A stretch of 64,000 nt of DNA, from assembly GCA_036927565.1 (NCBI GenBank), contig JAYESD010000005.1, positions 99,612,301 to 99,676,300 on the forward strand. The letters run 5' to 3'. The position numbers and the translations under genes are program-made. The notes beneath the pieces are model-generated. The model worked only from the letters and a program-made list of their open reading frames with translations. It ran no database searches and was not told where the DNA came from. Below, one piece after another: positions 45,555 through 56,957 of this stretch; positions within the stretch are counted from its first letter, which is position 1, and every line of letters begins with the position of its first letter. The DNA is from Tuctoria greenei (lineage: Eukaryota; Streptophyta; Magnoliopsida; Poales; Poaceae).

Positions 45555-46460
45555 GTGTTTGCCTGGCAACTGTCACAAATGCCTGGGATCCCCAGGGAAG
45601 TGATTGAGCACAATCTAAAGATCTACCCTGACGTCCGGCCGGTGCATCAGAAGCCTCAGAAGCAATCTGTGGAGCGACAGAACTTCATTCGACAAGAAGT
45701 GAAGAAGTTGCTCGAAGCTGGATTCATCCGAGAAGTCTTCCATCCAAAATGGCTGGCAAACCCAGTCGTTGTGCCCAAGGCCGGTGGGAAGCTTTGGATG
45801 TGTATTGATTACACAACACTAAATAAGGCATGTCCAAAAGATCCATTCCCACTACCTAGAATAGATCAGATAGTGGATTCCACCTCCTGGTGTGAATTAC
45901 TGTGTTTCCTAGATGCATATTCTGGGTATCATCAAACCAGAATGTCTAGCGAAGATGAAGAGCATACCTCTTTCATCACAGTAGATGGATTGTACTGTTA
46001 TACAGCCATGCCATTTGCTCTCAAGAATGCAACTTCAACCTTTGTACGAGCTATGTACAAAACTTTTGAAGAACTCATTAGAGACATAGTGGAAGTGTAC
46101 GTCGATGACATCGTGGTCATGGTCAAGAACAAGGAGTCACTCCTTGACACCTTACAGGCGGTCTTCGACAAGCTGCGGGCCACCCGCACAAAGCTAAACC
46201 CAGACAAGTGTGTCTTCGGGGGTAGCTCCAGAAAACTTCTTGGTTTCCTGGTAAATCACCGAGGCATAGAAGCTAATCCGGCGAAGATCAAAGCCATTGA
46301 AGACATGCGGCCACCAGCCCGCATCAAGGATGTCCAAAAGCTGACTGGATGTCTAGCAGCCCTCAGCCGGTTTATTTCAAGACTGGCAGAACGGGCACTT
46401 CCCTTCTTCAAGTTATTGAGGAAGTCCGGACCATTCCAATGGTCTGAAGAAGCAGAATAG
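45555..46460 (+). pseudogene. pol: Reverse transcriptase, element Z (left arm)
   Basis: 301 codons open. Segments in order: QEVKKLLEAGFIREV, WLANPVVVPKAGGK, MCIDYTTLNKACPKD, FLDAYSGYHQ, TAMPFALKNA, YVDDIVV (YVDD 46098-46109) and GFLVNHRGIEANPAK. It is interrupted by TAG at 46458-46460. About 93% identical to the right-arm protein by eye. Confidence 0.9.
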
Positions 46461-47640
46461 GCGTTCCAGGAGCTAAAACAGTTCCTCACCACCCTACCAA
46501 CTCTAGTAGCTCTGAACCCTGGTGAGCCTTTGCTACTTTACATTTCGGCAACTGACAAAGTCCTCAGTGTGGTCCTGGTCGCGGAGAGACCAGAACTATC
46601 CCATGCTCAGGAATCCAGAACCCTCCGGGAGGGTCCGGAGGTTCCTAAAAGCGAGTCTGGGTCCCAGTTCCCAGACTTGAGTCCACAAGAAGTTACTTCA
46701 GAAGACCTAGACCCCTCCGGGAGTGCCCAGGTCACTTCTGAAGAAGCTCCGGGTCCCTCCAGCAAGGACCCGGAGGTCCCCGAGGAAGGTCCGGATCCCC
46801 CCAGGAGGATCCGAGTCAATGAAGAGGGAGCTCTGGGCCCCTCCGGGAGGGTCCGGACCATCCAGCACCCAGTGTACTTCATCAGTGAAGTACTTCATGA
46901 CGCCAAGACTCGATACCTAGAGGTGCATAAGCTGCTCTATGCAGTTCTTATCGCCTCCAAGAAGCTTCGCCATTACTTCCAAGCTCACAAGATTTCAGTG
47001 GTGACTTCTTACCCACTTCGAGCAATCTTGCATAATCCCAATTCAACTGGGAATATTGCAATGTGGGCAGCGGAATTGGCCGAATTTGATCTCAAATTCA
47101 TTCCAAGGCAAGCAATCAAGAGTAAAGCATTGGCGGATTTTGTGGCAGAATGGACTCCCTCTCCATCAAACCCTGGGGGCCCCAGTGAGCAGAAAGCGGA
47201 ACACAAGGCTCCGGTCTTCACCGAGCCTCACTGGACCCTCTACTTCGACGGCTCTATGCAAAAGCAGGGGGCCGAAGCTGGAATCCTTCTCCTCGCACCA
47301 ACCGGGGAGAAGGTAAAATACATGGTACACCTTGACTTCAAGGCGACCAACAACATGGAGGAGTACGAAGCACTCATCTACGGACTAAAGGTGGCACTAT
47401 CATACGGTGTCAAGCAACTGTTGGTCAAGGGAGATTCACAGCTCATCATTAAACAAGTGAAGGGTGAATGCTCCTGCAACAACTCCAGCTAGCTGCTTAC
47501 CTCCTTGAAGTCTAGAGGCTTCAGAAGGACTTCGAAGTCCTAGACCTCCACCATGTCCAGCGTGTCCACAACGCTGAAGCCGACGAACTCTCGACGAAAG
47601 CGTCAACCGGAGCTCCAGCTCCTGATGGAACTTTTGTCTG
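46461..47640 (+). pseudogene. pol: RNase H plus second (archaeal-type) RNase H, element Z (left arm)
   Basis: First RNase H-like domain at 46463-47150 (LLYISATDKVLSVVLVAE ... YFISEVLHDAKTRYLEVHK). It is split by an insert of about 85 residues rich in Pro, Glu and Ser (46600-46865). The second RNase H is at 47229 to about 47610 (HWTLYFDGSMQKQGAEAG, NNMEEYEALIYGL, LLVKGDSQLI). Two RNases H, the second resembling archaeal-type enzymes, are a known mark of the Tat lineage. A TAG ends the frame at 47490-47492, followed by a frame change. Confidence 0.85.
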
Positions 47641-49051
47641 GAGGCTGTCAAAACCCACAGCTCAGCCTGCTGAACTGAGCGAAGGGGGCGAGATCAGCAT
47701 CCTGAAGCTGACGGTCCCGATGGCCCTGTTACCATGGCAGCCATCAAGGGTCGTAGGTGCTACCGGAAGCTCCGAGCAACCTAGCACGCAAGACTCGAAT
47801 GCTCAAGTTAGCTTCGATGCATGGATCTCAGAGATCCGGAGCTACTTGAAAGACAATATCCTTCCTGACGATGATGTATCCGCTGACCGGATAGTCAGAT
47901 TGGCTAAAAGATACACGTTGGTAGAAGGGGATCTCTACCAGCGCGGTTCCAACGGCGTCCTAATGCGGTGCATCACAAGGGAAGAAGGTTTCCTCACAGA
48001 AATCCATGGAGGCGAGTGTGGGAACCACGCGTCTTCCCACACGTTGATCGGTAAAGCCTTCCGACATGGCTTCTACTGGCCTACAGCACTCCAGGATGCA
48101 ACTGAGCTGGTGAAGAAATGCGAAGCATGCCAATTTCATGAAAAGCAAATTCACACACCGGCTCAACCATTACAAATGATACCTCCTACATGGCCCTTCG
48201 CTGTGTGGGGGATGGACATCTTGGGACCTTTCCCAAGAGCCGTCGGAGGTTACAAGTTCGTGTATGTCGCCATTGACAAGTTCACCAAGTGGCCGGAAGC
48301 AACTCCAGTAGTGACAATAAACAAGCAATCTGCTATCAACTTTTTGCAGTCCATCGTATGCAGATTTGGAGTCCCAAATAAAATCATTACTGATAACGGG
48401 ACCCAATTCACAAGCTCTGCATTTCAAGGATATTGCGAAGACCTCGGCATTCAAGTTTGCTACGCCTCCGTAGCTCACCCGGCAAGCAATGGCTAGGCCG
48501 AGAGAGCAAATGTTGAAATCCATAAAGGACTCAAAATGCGCACCTATGAGTGCTTGAAAAAACATGGAGCCAACTGGATTGAAGAGCTTCCGCCCACTCT
48601 ATGGGCCAACAGGACAACTCCAGACCGGTCAACTGGAGAGACACCCTTCTTCCTGGTGTACGGAGCTGAAGCAATCCTTCCTCCGGAAATCACCTTGGGG
48701 TCACTCCGGGTCCGGACCTTCGACGAAGCCACGCAGGACCAGCTCCGGCGTGAAGACCTAGACCTCCTTGAGGAGGGAAGGTGCCAAGCAGCTGTTCGGA
48801 ATGCCCGATACCGCCAAGCCCTTCGGCGCTATCATCAGCGGCATGTACACAACCGACAGCTCGAGGAAGGCAATCTGGTGCTACGGAGAATACAATCCAG
48901 AGAAGGGTTAAACAAACTCTCCCCCAGCTGGGAGGGACCCTTCCGAGTGATTAAAGTATCCCGTCCTGGAAGCGTTTGCTTGGCTACTGAGGATGGGACA
49001 CCTCTCCCAAATCCTTGGAATATTAAGCAACTCCGTAAGTTCTACACTTAA
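47641..49051 (+). pseudogene. pol: Integrase, element Z (left arm)
   Basis: HHCC finger (HASSHTL, KKCEACQF), core MDILGPFPRA, TDNGTQFTSS and the third motif at 48487-48505, where TAG (48494-48496) replaces the Gln just before the catalytic Glu codon GAG (48500-48502). C-terminal part LRVRTFDEA, LVLRRIQ and WEGPFRVIKV; normal stop TAA 49049-49051. No chromodomain, as expected for Tat. Confidence 0.88.
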
Positions 49052-49575
49052 TATCACGGAGGTGAGTCTGTAGTAACTTGAGGTGTATGTTATAGAGTCA
49101 TTGTACAGAGTCGGGTAGTTCCTCCGGGAGAACAGTCGGACCTTTCCCGGAAGGTCCGCAAAGTTCATGCAACACTTGTCATAGTCTCAGGACTAAAAGT
49201 GTGGCTAGCTACCCGGGGTCAAACGAGAAATGAAACACGCTTAGCCTGGTTCCGTACCCTAAGAGTGTACTTGTTTCCCCTGTACCCCGAACATATAATG
49301 AAAGACATCTTCATGTGAAACAGACTCCATGTGCATTTATTTTGTACAGGCTCAACATTTTTTATTTTTCTCTTTCTTATCTATAACAAAGTTGTGCAAT
49401 TCTTAAGAAATTTTAGTTCGACCAGTTCATGTACAATTCGAGCTATATTGTCAATTCTTTGGGATCAAATGTTGTTCATGGCCCACTCGCCTGAATGCCG
49501 CCAAGCCAATCTAGGGCCAGAGTGTGCTATCGACTTAGCCTGGTCAAGCACCCTAAGTACGCCACTCTACCTACA
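49052..49575. repeat. Downstream of pol, left palindrome arm
   Basis: Non-coding. Mirror image of 49598-50121 with about 94% identity; the innermost 60 bp appear identical. It ends CTACCTACA at 49575. Confidence 0.85.
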
Positions 49576-49597
49576 CCCCGACAGGCCGACACCCCGG
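49576..49597. other. Centre (spacer) of the 7.4-kb palindrome
   Basis: 22 bp, C/G-rich, containing two CCGACA words, the same six bases that end Tat LTRs. Arms close to within 22 bp, so single-stranded DNA or RNA could fold back tightly. Possible footprint of the joining event. Confidence 0.85.
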
Positions 49598-50121
49598 TGT
49601 AGGTAGAGTGGCGTACTTAGGGTGCTTGACCAGGCTAAGTCGATAGCGCACTCCGGCCCTAGATTGGCTTGGCGGCTTTCAGGCGAGTTGGCCATAAACG
49701 ATATTTAAATCCAAAAGATCTGACAATTCAACTCGAATCGTATATAAACCGATCAAACTAAAATTTCTTAAGAATTGCACGTCTCTGTTATAGACAAGAA
49801 AGGGAAAAATAAAAATGTCGAGCCTGCACAAAATGAATGCACGTGGAGTCTATTTCACATGAAGATGTCTTTCATTATAGGTCCGGGGTACAGGGGAAAC
49901 AAGTACACTCTTAGGGTACGGAACCAGGCTAAGTGTGCTTGGTTTCTCGTTTGACCCAGGGTAGTTAGCCACACTTTTAGTCCGGAGACTGTGACAAGTG
50001 CTGCATGAGCTTTGCAGACCTTTCAGGAAAGGTCCGGCTGCTCTCCCGGAGGAACTACCCAACTCTGTACAATGACTCTATAACATACATTTCAAGTTAC
50101 TTAAGACTCACCTCCATGGAA
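49598..50121. repeat. Downstream of pol, right palindrome arm
   Basis: Non-coding mirror of 49052-49575. No independent gene seen. Confidence 0.85.
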
Positions 50122-53100
50122 TTAAGTGTAGAACTTACGGAGGTGCTCGATGTTCCAAGGATTTGGGAGAGGTGTCCCATCCTCGGTAGCCAAGTGAACG
50201 CTTCCGGGACGGGATACTTTGATCACTCGAAAGGGCCCCTCCCAGCCGGGGGAGAGTTTGTTTAACCCTTCTCTGGATAGTATTCTCCGTAGCACCAGAT
50301 CGCCTTCCTCGTGCTGTCGGTTGTGTACATGCCGCTGGTGATAATGCCGTAGAGCTTGGTGATATCGGGCATTCCGAACAGCTGCTTGGCACCTTCCCTC
50401 CTCGAGGTGGTCTAGGTCTTCGCGCCGGAGCTGGTCCTGCGCGGCTTCGTCGAAGGTCCGGACCCGGAGCGAACCCAAGGTGATTTCCGGAGGAAGGATT
50501 GCTTCAGCTCCGTACACCAGAAAGAAGGGTGTTTCTCCGGTTGACCGGTTTGGAGAAGTCCTGTTGGCCCATAGAGTAGGCGGAAGCTCTTCGATCCAAT
50601 TGGATCCGTGCTTTTTCAAGCGCTCATAGGTGCGCGTTTTGAGTCCTTTAAGGATTTCTGCATTTGCTCTCTTGGCTTGGCCATTGCTGGCGGGATGAGC
50701 TACGGAAGCGTAGCAAACCTGTATGCCGAGGTCTTCGCAATACCCTTGGAATGCGGAGCTTGTGAATTGAGTCCCATTATCAGTGATGATCTTGTTTGGG
50801 ACTCCGAATCTGCTTACAATGGATTGCAGAAAGTTGATAGCAGATTGCTTGTTGATCGTCACAACTGGAGTCGCTTCCGGCCACTTGGTGAACTTGTCAA
50901 TGGCGACGTACAGGAACTTGTAACCTCCAACGGCTCTTGGGAAGGGTCCCAAGATGTCCATCCCCCACACAGCGAAGGGCCATGTAGGAGGTATCATTTG
51001 TAAGGGCTGAGCAGGTGTATGAATTTGCTTTGCATGAAATTGGCATGCTTCACATTTCTTCACCAGCTCAGTGGCATCCTGGAGCGCTGTAGGCCAGTAG
51101 AAGCCATGCCGAAAGGCTTTTCCGACCAGCGTGCGGGAAGATGCGTGGTTCCCACACTCGCCTCCATGGATTTCTGCGAGGAGCTCGCAGCCTTCTTCCC
51201 TTGTGATGCACCGCATTAGGATGCTGTTGGCACCGCGCCGGTAGAGATCCCCTTCTACCAGCGTGTATCTTTTAGCCAATCTGACTACCCGGTCAGCGGA
51301 TACATCATCGTCAGGAAGGATGTTGTCTTTCAAGTAGTTCCGGATCTCCGAGATCCATGCATCGGAACTGACTTGAGCATTTGAGTCTTGCGTGCTGGGT
51401 TGCTCGGAGCTTCCGGCAGCACCTACGACCCTTGATGGCTGCCATGGTAACAGGGCCATCGGGACCGTCAGCTTCGGGATGCTGATCTCGCCCCCTTCGT
51501 TCAGTTCGGCAGGCTGAACTGTGGGTTTTGACAACCTCCGGACAAAGATTCCATCAGGAGCCGGAGCTCCGGTTGACGCTTTGGTCGAGAGTTCGTCAGC
51601 TTCAGCGTTGTGGGCACGCTGAACATGGTGGAGGTCTAGGACTTCAAAGTCCTTCTGAAGCCTCTGGACTTCAAGGAGGTAAGCAGCTAGCTGGAGATTA
51701 TTGCAGGAGCATTCACCCTTCACCTGCTTGATGATGAGCTGTGAATCTCCTTTGACCAGCAGTTGCTTGACACCGTATGACAGTGCCACCTTTAGTCCGT
51801 AGATGAGTGCTTCATACTCCGCCATGTTGTTGGTTGCCTTGAAGTCAAGGTGTACCATGTATTTTACCATCTCCCCAGTCGGTGCAAGGAGAAGGATTCC
51901 AACTCCGGCCCCCTGCTTCTGCATGGATCCATCGAAGTAAAGGGTCCAGTGAGGCTCGGTGAAGGTTGGAACTTGATGCTCTGCCTTCTGCTCGCTGGGG
52001 CCCCCAGGGTTTGATGGAGAGGGAGTCCATTCCGCCACGAAATCTGCCAACGCTTGACTCTTGATTGCTTGTCTCGAAATGAATTCGAGATCGAACTCAG
52101 CCAATTCCGCTACCCACTTTGCAATATTCCCAGTTGAATTGGTATTATGCAAGATCGCTCGAAGTGGATAGGAGGTCACCACCGAGACTTTGTGAGCTTG
52201 GAAGTAGTGTCGGAGCTTCCTGGAGGCAATAAGAACTGCATAAAGCAGCTTATGCACCTCTAGGTATCGAGTCTTGGCATCATGTAATACTTCGCTGATG
52301 AAGTATACCGGGCGTTGAATGGTCCAGACCCTCTCGGTGGAGTCCGGAGCTTCCTCTCTATTGATCCGGACCCTGTCGGAGGAGTCCAGATTCTCTTCGG
52401 GAACCTCCGGGTTCTGGCTGGAGGAACCCGGAGCTTCTTAAGAAATGACCTGGACCCTCTCAGAGGGGTCTGGGTCTTCTGAATTGACTTCTTGTGGATT
52501 TGAGTTTGGGAGTTGGGACCCAGACTCACTTTCAGGGACCTCCGGACCCTCCTGAAGGGGTCTGGATTCCTGAGTATGGGGTAGTTTTGGTCTCTCCGCA
52601 ACCAGAACCATACTGACAACTTCGTCAGTAGCTGAAATGTAAAGCAACAAAGGCTCACCAGGGTTTGGAGCTACCAGAATTGGTAGAGTGGTGAGGAACT
52701 GTTTCAGCTCCTGGAATGCCTTCTCTGCTTCTTCGGACCATTGGAATGGTCCGGACTTCCTCAACAACTTGAAGAAGGGAAGTGCCCGTTCCGCCAGTCT
52801 TGATATGAACCGGCTGAGGGCTGCTAGACACCCAGTTAACTTTTGGACGTCTTTGATGCGGGTTGGTGGCCGCATGTCTTCAATGGTTTTTATCTTCGCC
52901 GGATTAGCCTCTATGCCCCGGTGACTTACCAGGAAACCAAGAAGTTTTCCGGAGCTAACCCTGAAGACACACTTGTCTGGGTTTAGCTTCGTGCGGGTGG
53001 CCCGCAGCTTGTCGAAGACAGCCTGCAAGGTGTCCAAGAGGGACTCCTTGTTCTTGACCTTGACCACAATGTCATCGACGTACACTTCCACTATGTCTCT

Positions 53101-56082
53101 GATGAGTTCTTCAAAAGTTTTGTACATAGCTCGTACAAAAGTTGAAGCTGCATTCTTGAGACCAAATGGCATGGCTGTGTAACAATACAATCCATCTACT
53201 GTGATGAATGAAGTATGCTCTTCATCCTCCTTAGACATCCTGATTTGATGATACCCAGAATATGCGTCTAGAAAAAACAGTAGCTCACACCCGGAGGTGG
53301 AATCCACTATCTGATCTATTCTAGGTAGTGGGAATGGATCTATTGGACATGCCTTATTCAGTGTGGTGTAGTCGATGCACATCCGAAGCTTCCCGCTGGC
53401 CTTGGGCACAACGACTGGGTTCGCCAGCCATTTTGGATGGAAGACTTCTCAGATGAATCCGGCTTCGAGCAACTTCTTCACTTCTTGTCGGATGAAGTTC
53501 TGCCGCTCTACGGATTGCTTCCGAGGCTTCTGATGCACAGGCCGAGCATCGGGGTAAATCTTCAGATTGTGCTCAATCACTTCCCTGGGGATCCCAGGCA
53601 TTTGTGACGGTTGCCAGGCAAATACGTCAACATTAGCCCGGAGGAAAGTGATGAGCACGAGTTCCTATTTGTCGTTCAACCATCCCGATATACGGGTGGT
53701 TTGAGCGGTATCGGAACCAATTTGGACGACTTTGATGGGAATATCGGTGTCGCCGCTTGGCTGCACACGGGGTGCAGAGGTTGAGCCTCGTTGACGAATG
53801 CTCGGGGGTTTCGGAGCTTGCTCCTGTCTGGAGTCCTCCTCTTGCGCCGTGGTGAGTGCATGGAGCTCCTCCAGAGCAGTTACTCCGGCGGTGCGATCTC
53901 CGCGGATCCGGAGAACGCCTACTGGTGTTGGCATCTTCAACACCAAGTATCCATAATGAGCAGCTGCCATAAATTTGTATAGGGAAGGTCTACCCAAGAT
54001 GGCGTTGAATGGTAGGTTGATCTGAGCGACGTCGAAGACCAACTTCTCGGTGCGATACTTCTCCCGTGTCCCGAAGGTAACGGGGAGAGTTATAGCTCCG
54101 AGTGGGGTAATGGCCCCCGGACCTACTCCGGGGAAAGGTCGAGAGGGCTGGAGATCCGAAGGTCGGAGCTGAAGCTTGGTAAAAGCTTCAAAGCTTATGA
54201 GGTTCAGCCCCGAACCTCCGTCCACCATAACATGATGGACCTGGATGTTATTGATGGTGGGAGATACCATCAAAGGTAACTGTCCAGCTCCGACCATGCT
54301 TCGAGGACAGTCTGAAGCATCAAAAGTGATGGATGTGTCCATCCACTTCCGATGTGGCTCCGGTCTAGCTGTAGGAGCTACAACAGCCATATCCCGCCGC
54401 ATAGTCTTGATGACGCGACGGGAGGTGATGTCCCATGATCCACAAAAAATGGTGTTCATGGTTTTTCGACGCTCGTTGTCAGAGACGTCAGAGTCATCGT
54501 CGACGGAGGTGTAGACGGCCTTCAAGACCTTTTTGGGGTCCTGAAACCCTAACTCCTCTTCAGCCGGAGCTTCGTCGACCTTCTGTTTTCCTTGCCTCTG
54601 TCAGAAAGGAGACCCTTCCCGGCGCTTGCTGTAGCGCTCAGCAAGGTTTTGGACCTCCCGACAGTCTTCCAAACCGTGGTTGCCCGTTTTGTGAATGGGA
54701 CACCACACTTTGGGTTTGCCACCGTCTTCGGAAGACGGTCGAGGTCGCTTCTCGGGGCGTGGCCCCCGGCCACCAGGAGTTGCAGCAGCTGCAACGTTGG
54801 ATGTGGTGGCCGACGGCTTCTTCTTGCCGTGGGTCTTCTTTTTCTTCTTGCCACCCCCGGAGGTAGCGGCTTCTTCTTTGGAGGATTTCTTGTGATCCTC
54901 CGAGGCTGGTTTGGAGTGCATTTCACAGCCCTCCGCAGCTCTGGCACATTTGTCTGCCAGGCCGAAGAGTTCCGTGACACTAGTGATCTCTTTGATCGCC
55001 AGCTTCTCCAACATCTTCTTGTCCCGTACGCCCTGTCCGAATGCCAAAATGACAGAAGCGCTTAAGATAGAAGGGATTGTGTTACGTACCTGAGAGAACC
55101 TCTGGATGAAGGACCGCAAAGATTCTCCCCCTTTTTGCACGACCGCAAAAAGGTCTAGTTCAGTGCCTGGTCGGGTGTATGAACTCCCGAAGTTGGCAGG
55201 GAACTGACGGCACATCTCCTCCCAACTGTTGATAGAGTTGGGTGGAAGGCTCATAAACCAGGACCTGGCGGTCCCGGTCAAGGCCAATGGAAAGTAATTG
55301 GCCATTACAGCCTCGTTTCCTCCAGCTGCCAAGATTGTAGTGGAGTATATCTGAAGGAATTCGGCGGGGTTGACAGTCCCGTCGAATTTTTCCGGCAGGT
55401 GTGGCCGGAACTTCTGTGGCCATCTAACCATGCGCAGGTGCATGGCTAGGGCTGAACATCCTCCTCCTACTCCTTCCAGAGTAGAAAGGTCCTGAGCTTC
55501 CCATCTTTCACGAGCACGCTTGATATGGACACGGCCATCCTGTTGGCGGTATCGGCGATCAAGCTCCGCCCGGAGGTCATGAGTCGAAAGCCTGGATACC
55601 GTATGGGTCCGTCGTGCCCCAGAGGTCAACGACGTCACCTGCTGTGACGCAGATCATCTCCTGTTGTTGGAGACGTGCAGACCAAGTCTTCCAGACAAAG
55701 TCCGTCGCTGCGACGGGGCTCGTCCCGAAGGAGGAGGACCCTGGTTGTTGAGGCGTTCGGCCGCTGCTGCGACCAAATGCTCCACATCGGCCCTCCACTG
55801 CTCCAATGCATCTCGAGATGCGTCCGGAGGTGGTGGTCGTTGGAGAAGAGCACGCGCTGCATGGAGCGCGTGTTCCGGGTTGTCATGACTTGCCGACGCA
55901 GTAAGTGACACCGGCGCACCATCACGTTGCCCAGCACGATTTGCCGGAGAAGATGGTGGTGGTGGGAGTGTGGCTCCTGCTGGTGCTAAGGCTCCTGCTA
56001 GTGGCTGCCTGTTGGAGGGATTGCCCCCAACAGCCTGAACAGCAGGTTGACCGTTGGATGATCCAGCCGCGGAGTTCACCAT
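50122..56082 (-). pseudogene. gag-pol: gag-pol polyprotein, nested Tat element (single frame, five stops)
   Basis: A 1,987-codon reading frame from ATG 56082 to TAA 50122-50124 without a frameshift. Five premature stops: TGA 55654-55656, TGA 54601-54603, TAG 53665-53667, TGA 53449-53451 and TAA 52438-52440. Domains: gag (gag domain 55440-55100; finger WCPIHKTGNHGLEDC near 54670), protease with VDGGSGLN (Asp at 54220-54222), RT with YVDD 53071-53082, first RNase H with a Pro/Glu/Ser-rich insert (52590-52320), second RNase H 51952-51569, and integrase (HHCC finger, MDILGPFP, TDNGTQFTSS). In the third integrase motif AAG (Lys) at 50671-50673 replaces the catalytic Glu. Best-preserved pol in the window. 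Confidence 0.92.
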
Positions 56083-56102
56083 TCTCGAAAATCTCAGGCG
56101 TC

Positions 56103-56120
56103 CCCTACTTGGCGCGCCAA
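56103..56120 (-). other. Primer binding site of nested Tat element
   Basis: Contains the perfect 12-bp palindrome TTGGCGCGCCAA (56109-56120), one base from the LTR end; equals the site at 43082 in Z. Confidence 0.75.
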
Positions 56121-56121
56121 C

Positions 56122-56957
56122 TGTCGACTGTTGGAGTCGGCAGATCTCCTGACACTGCTAAAGTGTTGAAGGAGTTTGTGGTTCGGCGTGGGCGTGCCGA
56201 GACTCAAGAAGGTGAATTGCGATTTAACACAGGAGACACTAGGATTTACGTGGTTCGGGCTGCCTGAGCGTAATACCCTACTCCACGGGTATGTTGGTGT
56301 TGTATTAGTTTGTCACGTATGATGTCCACGTCTGTGTACGTGTGTTTTTTGTGTGTATCGTCGGCTTGTCCTTTTATAGTACAAGGACAGGCCGTTACAA
56401 GCTGGCCTGGCCCGACATGTGGCCCCGGCGGTTACTAGTATTGATACACAATTAATTGTTGTTAATAATCCTATAACGGGCTCCGACAGTGCCGTTACGG
56501 GTGTTAAGATTGTCCGTTTAAGTGTCATTAATATGGTATTAATGGCATTTAATCGGGTCTTGAAGTCTTTGGCTCTCCTTTGAAGATCCGGAGCCGTTAC
56601 AAGGTCTTCCGGAGGTTAGAGGCTGCCAGCTCCGACGTTTGGACACGTGGCAGCTCTGGAGCTTGCTGTGGGAAGCAGGTAGCTCCGGAGCTATCTGACA
56701 CGTGTCAGGTCCGGAGCTTCTCTCGGTCAGGGGTTAAGTCCGGAGGTGCCATTTCGGTACTTGGTCCGGAGCTTCCCCCTTGTGGGCGGTAGCTCCGGTT
56801 TGGCAGTACACGTGGCGACCTAGGGATTAACCATGTTGGAGAAGCAGGTCCGGTCATGTCTGACAAGTGGGCCTCCGAGGGTCTTCAATCCGAGTAGACG
56901 GCCTTCCCTCAAAATCTTTGTAACCTCAGGGGGTGTACGGTTTTTAGGGTACCGACA
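56122..56957 (-). repeat. 5' LTR of nested Tat element (836 bp)
   Basis: Minus-strand start TGTCGGTACCC at 56957. CACGTG at 56644, 56699 and 56809 (55 and 110 bp apart). TATA (plus-strand TTTTATA at 56372-56378) in an inverted repeat with arms TGTCCTT/AAGGACA. Confidence 0.9.

Larger units (their letters stand above)
49598..56957 (-). mobile_element. Nested Tat-lineage element in Z, 5' portion, inverted (right palindrome arm)
   Basis: Minus-strand LTR 56957-56122, PBS, gag-pol 56082-50122 and the start of the downstream region to 49598. The rest, with its 3' LTR, is missing. Its LTR is clearly diverged from that of Z (well over 10%), while proteins are about 93% identical, so it is a separate element rather than a recent copy of the Z 5' half. 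The truncation point matches the break in Z at 49575. Confidence 0.88.

Noticed and set aside
42202..49575. Palindrome as a recent inverted duplication of the 5' half of Z
   Set aside because: The LTRs of the two arms differ far more than the two LTRs of Z itself, so the right arm comes from another element.
54435..55093. Plus-strand ORFs of 143-157 codons opposite gag
   Set aside because: Shadows of the minus-strand gag frame of the nested Tat element; the same shadows appear opposite the left arm.
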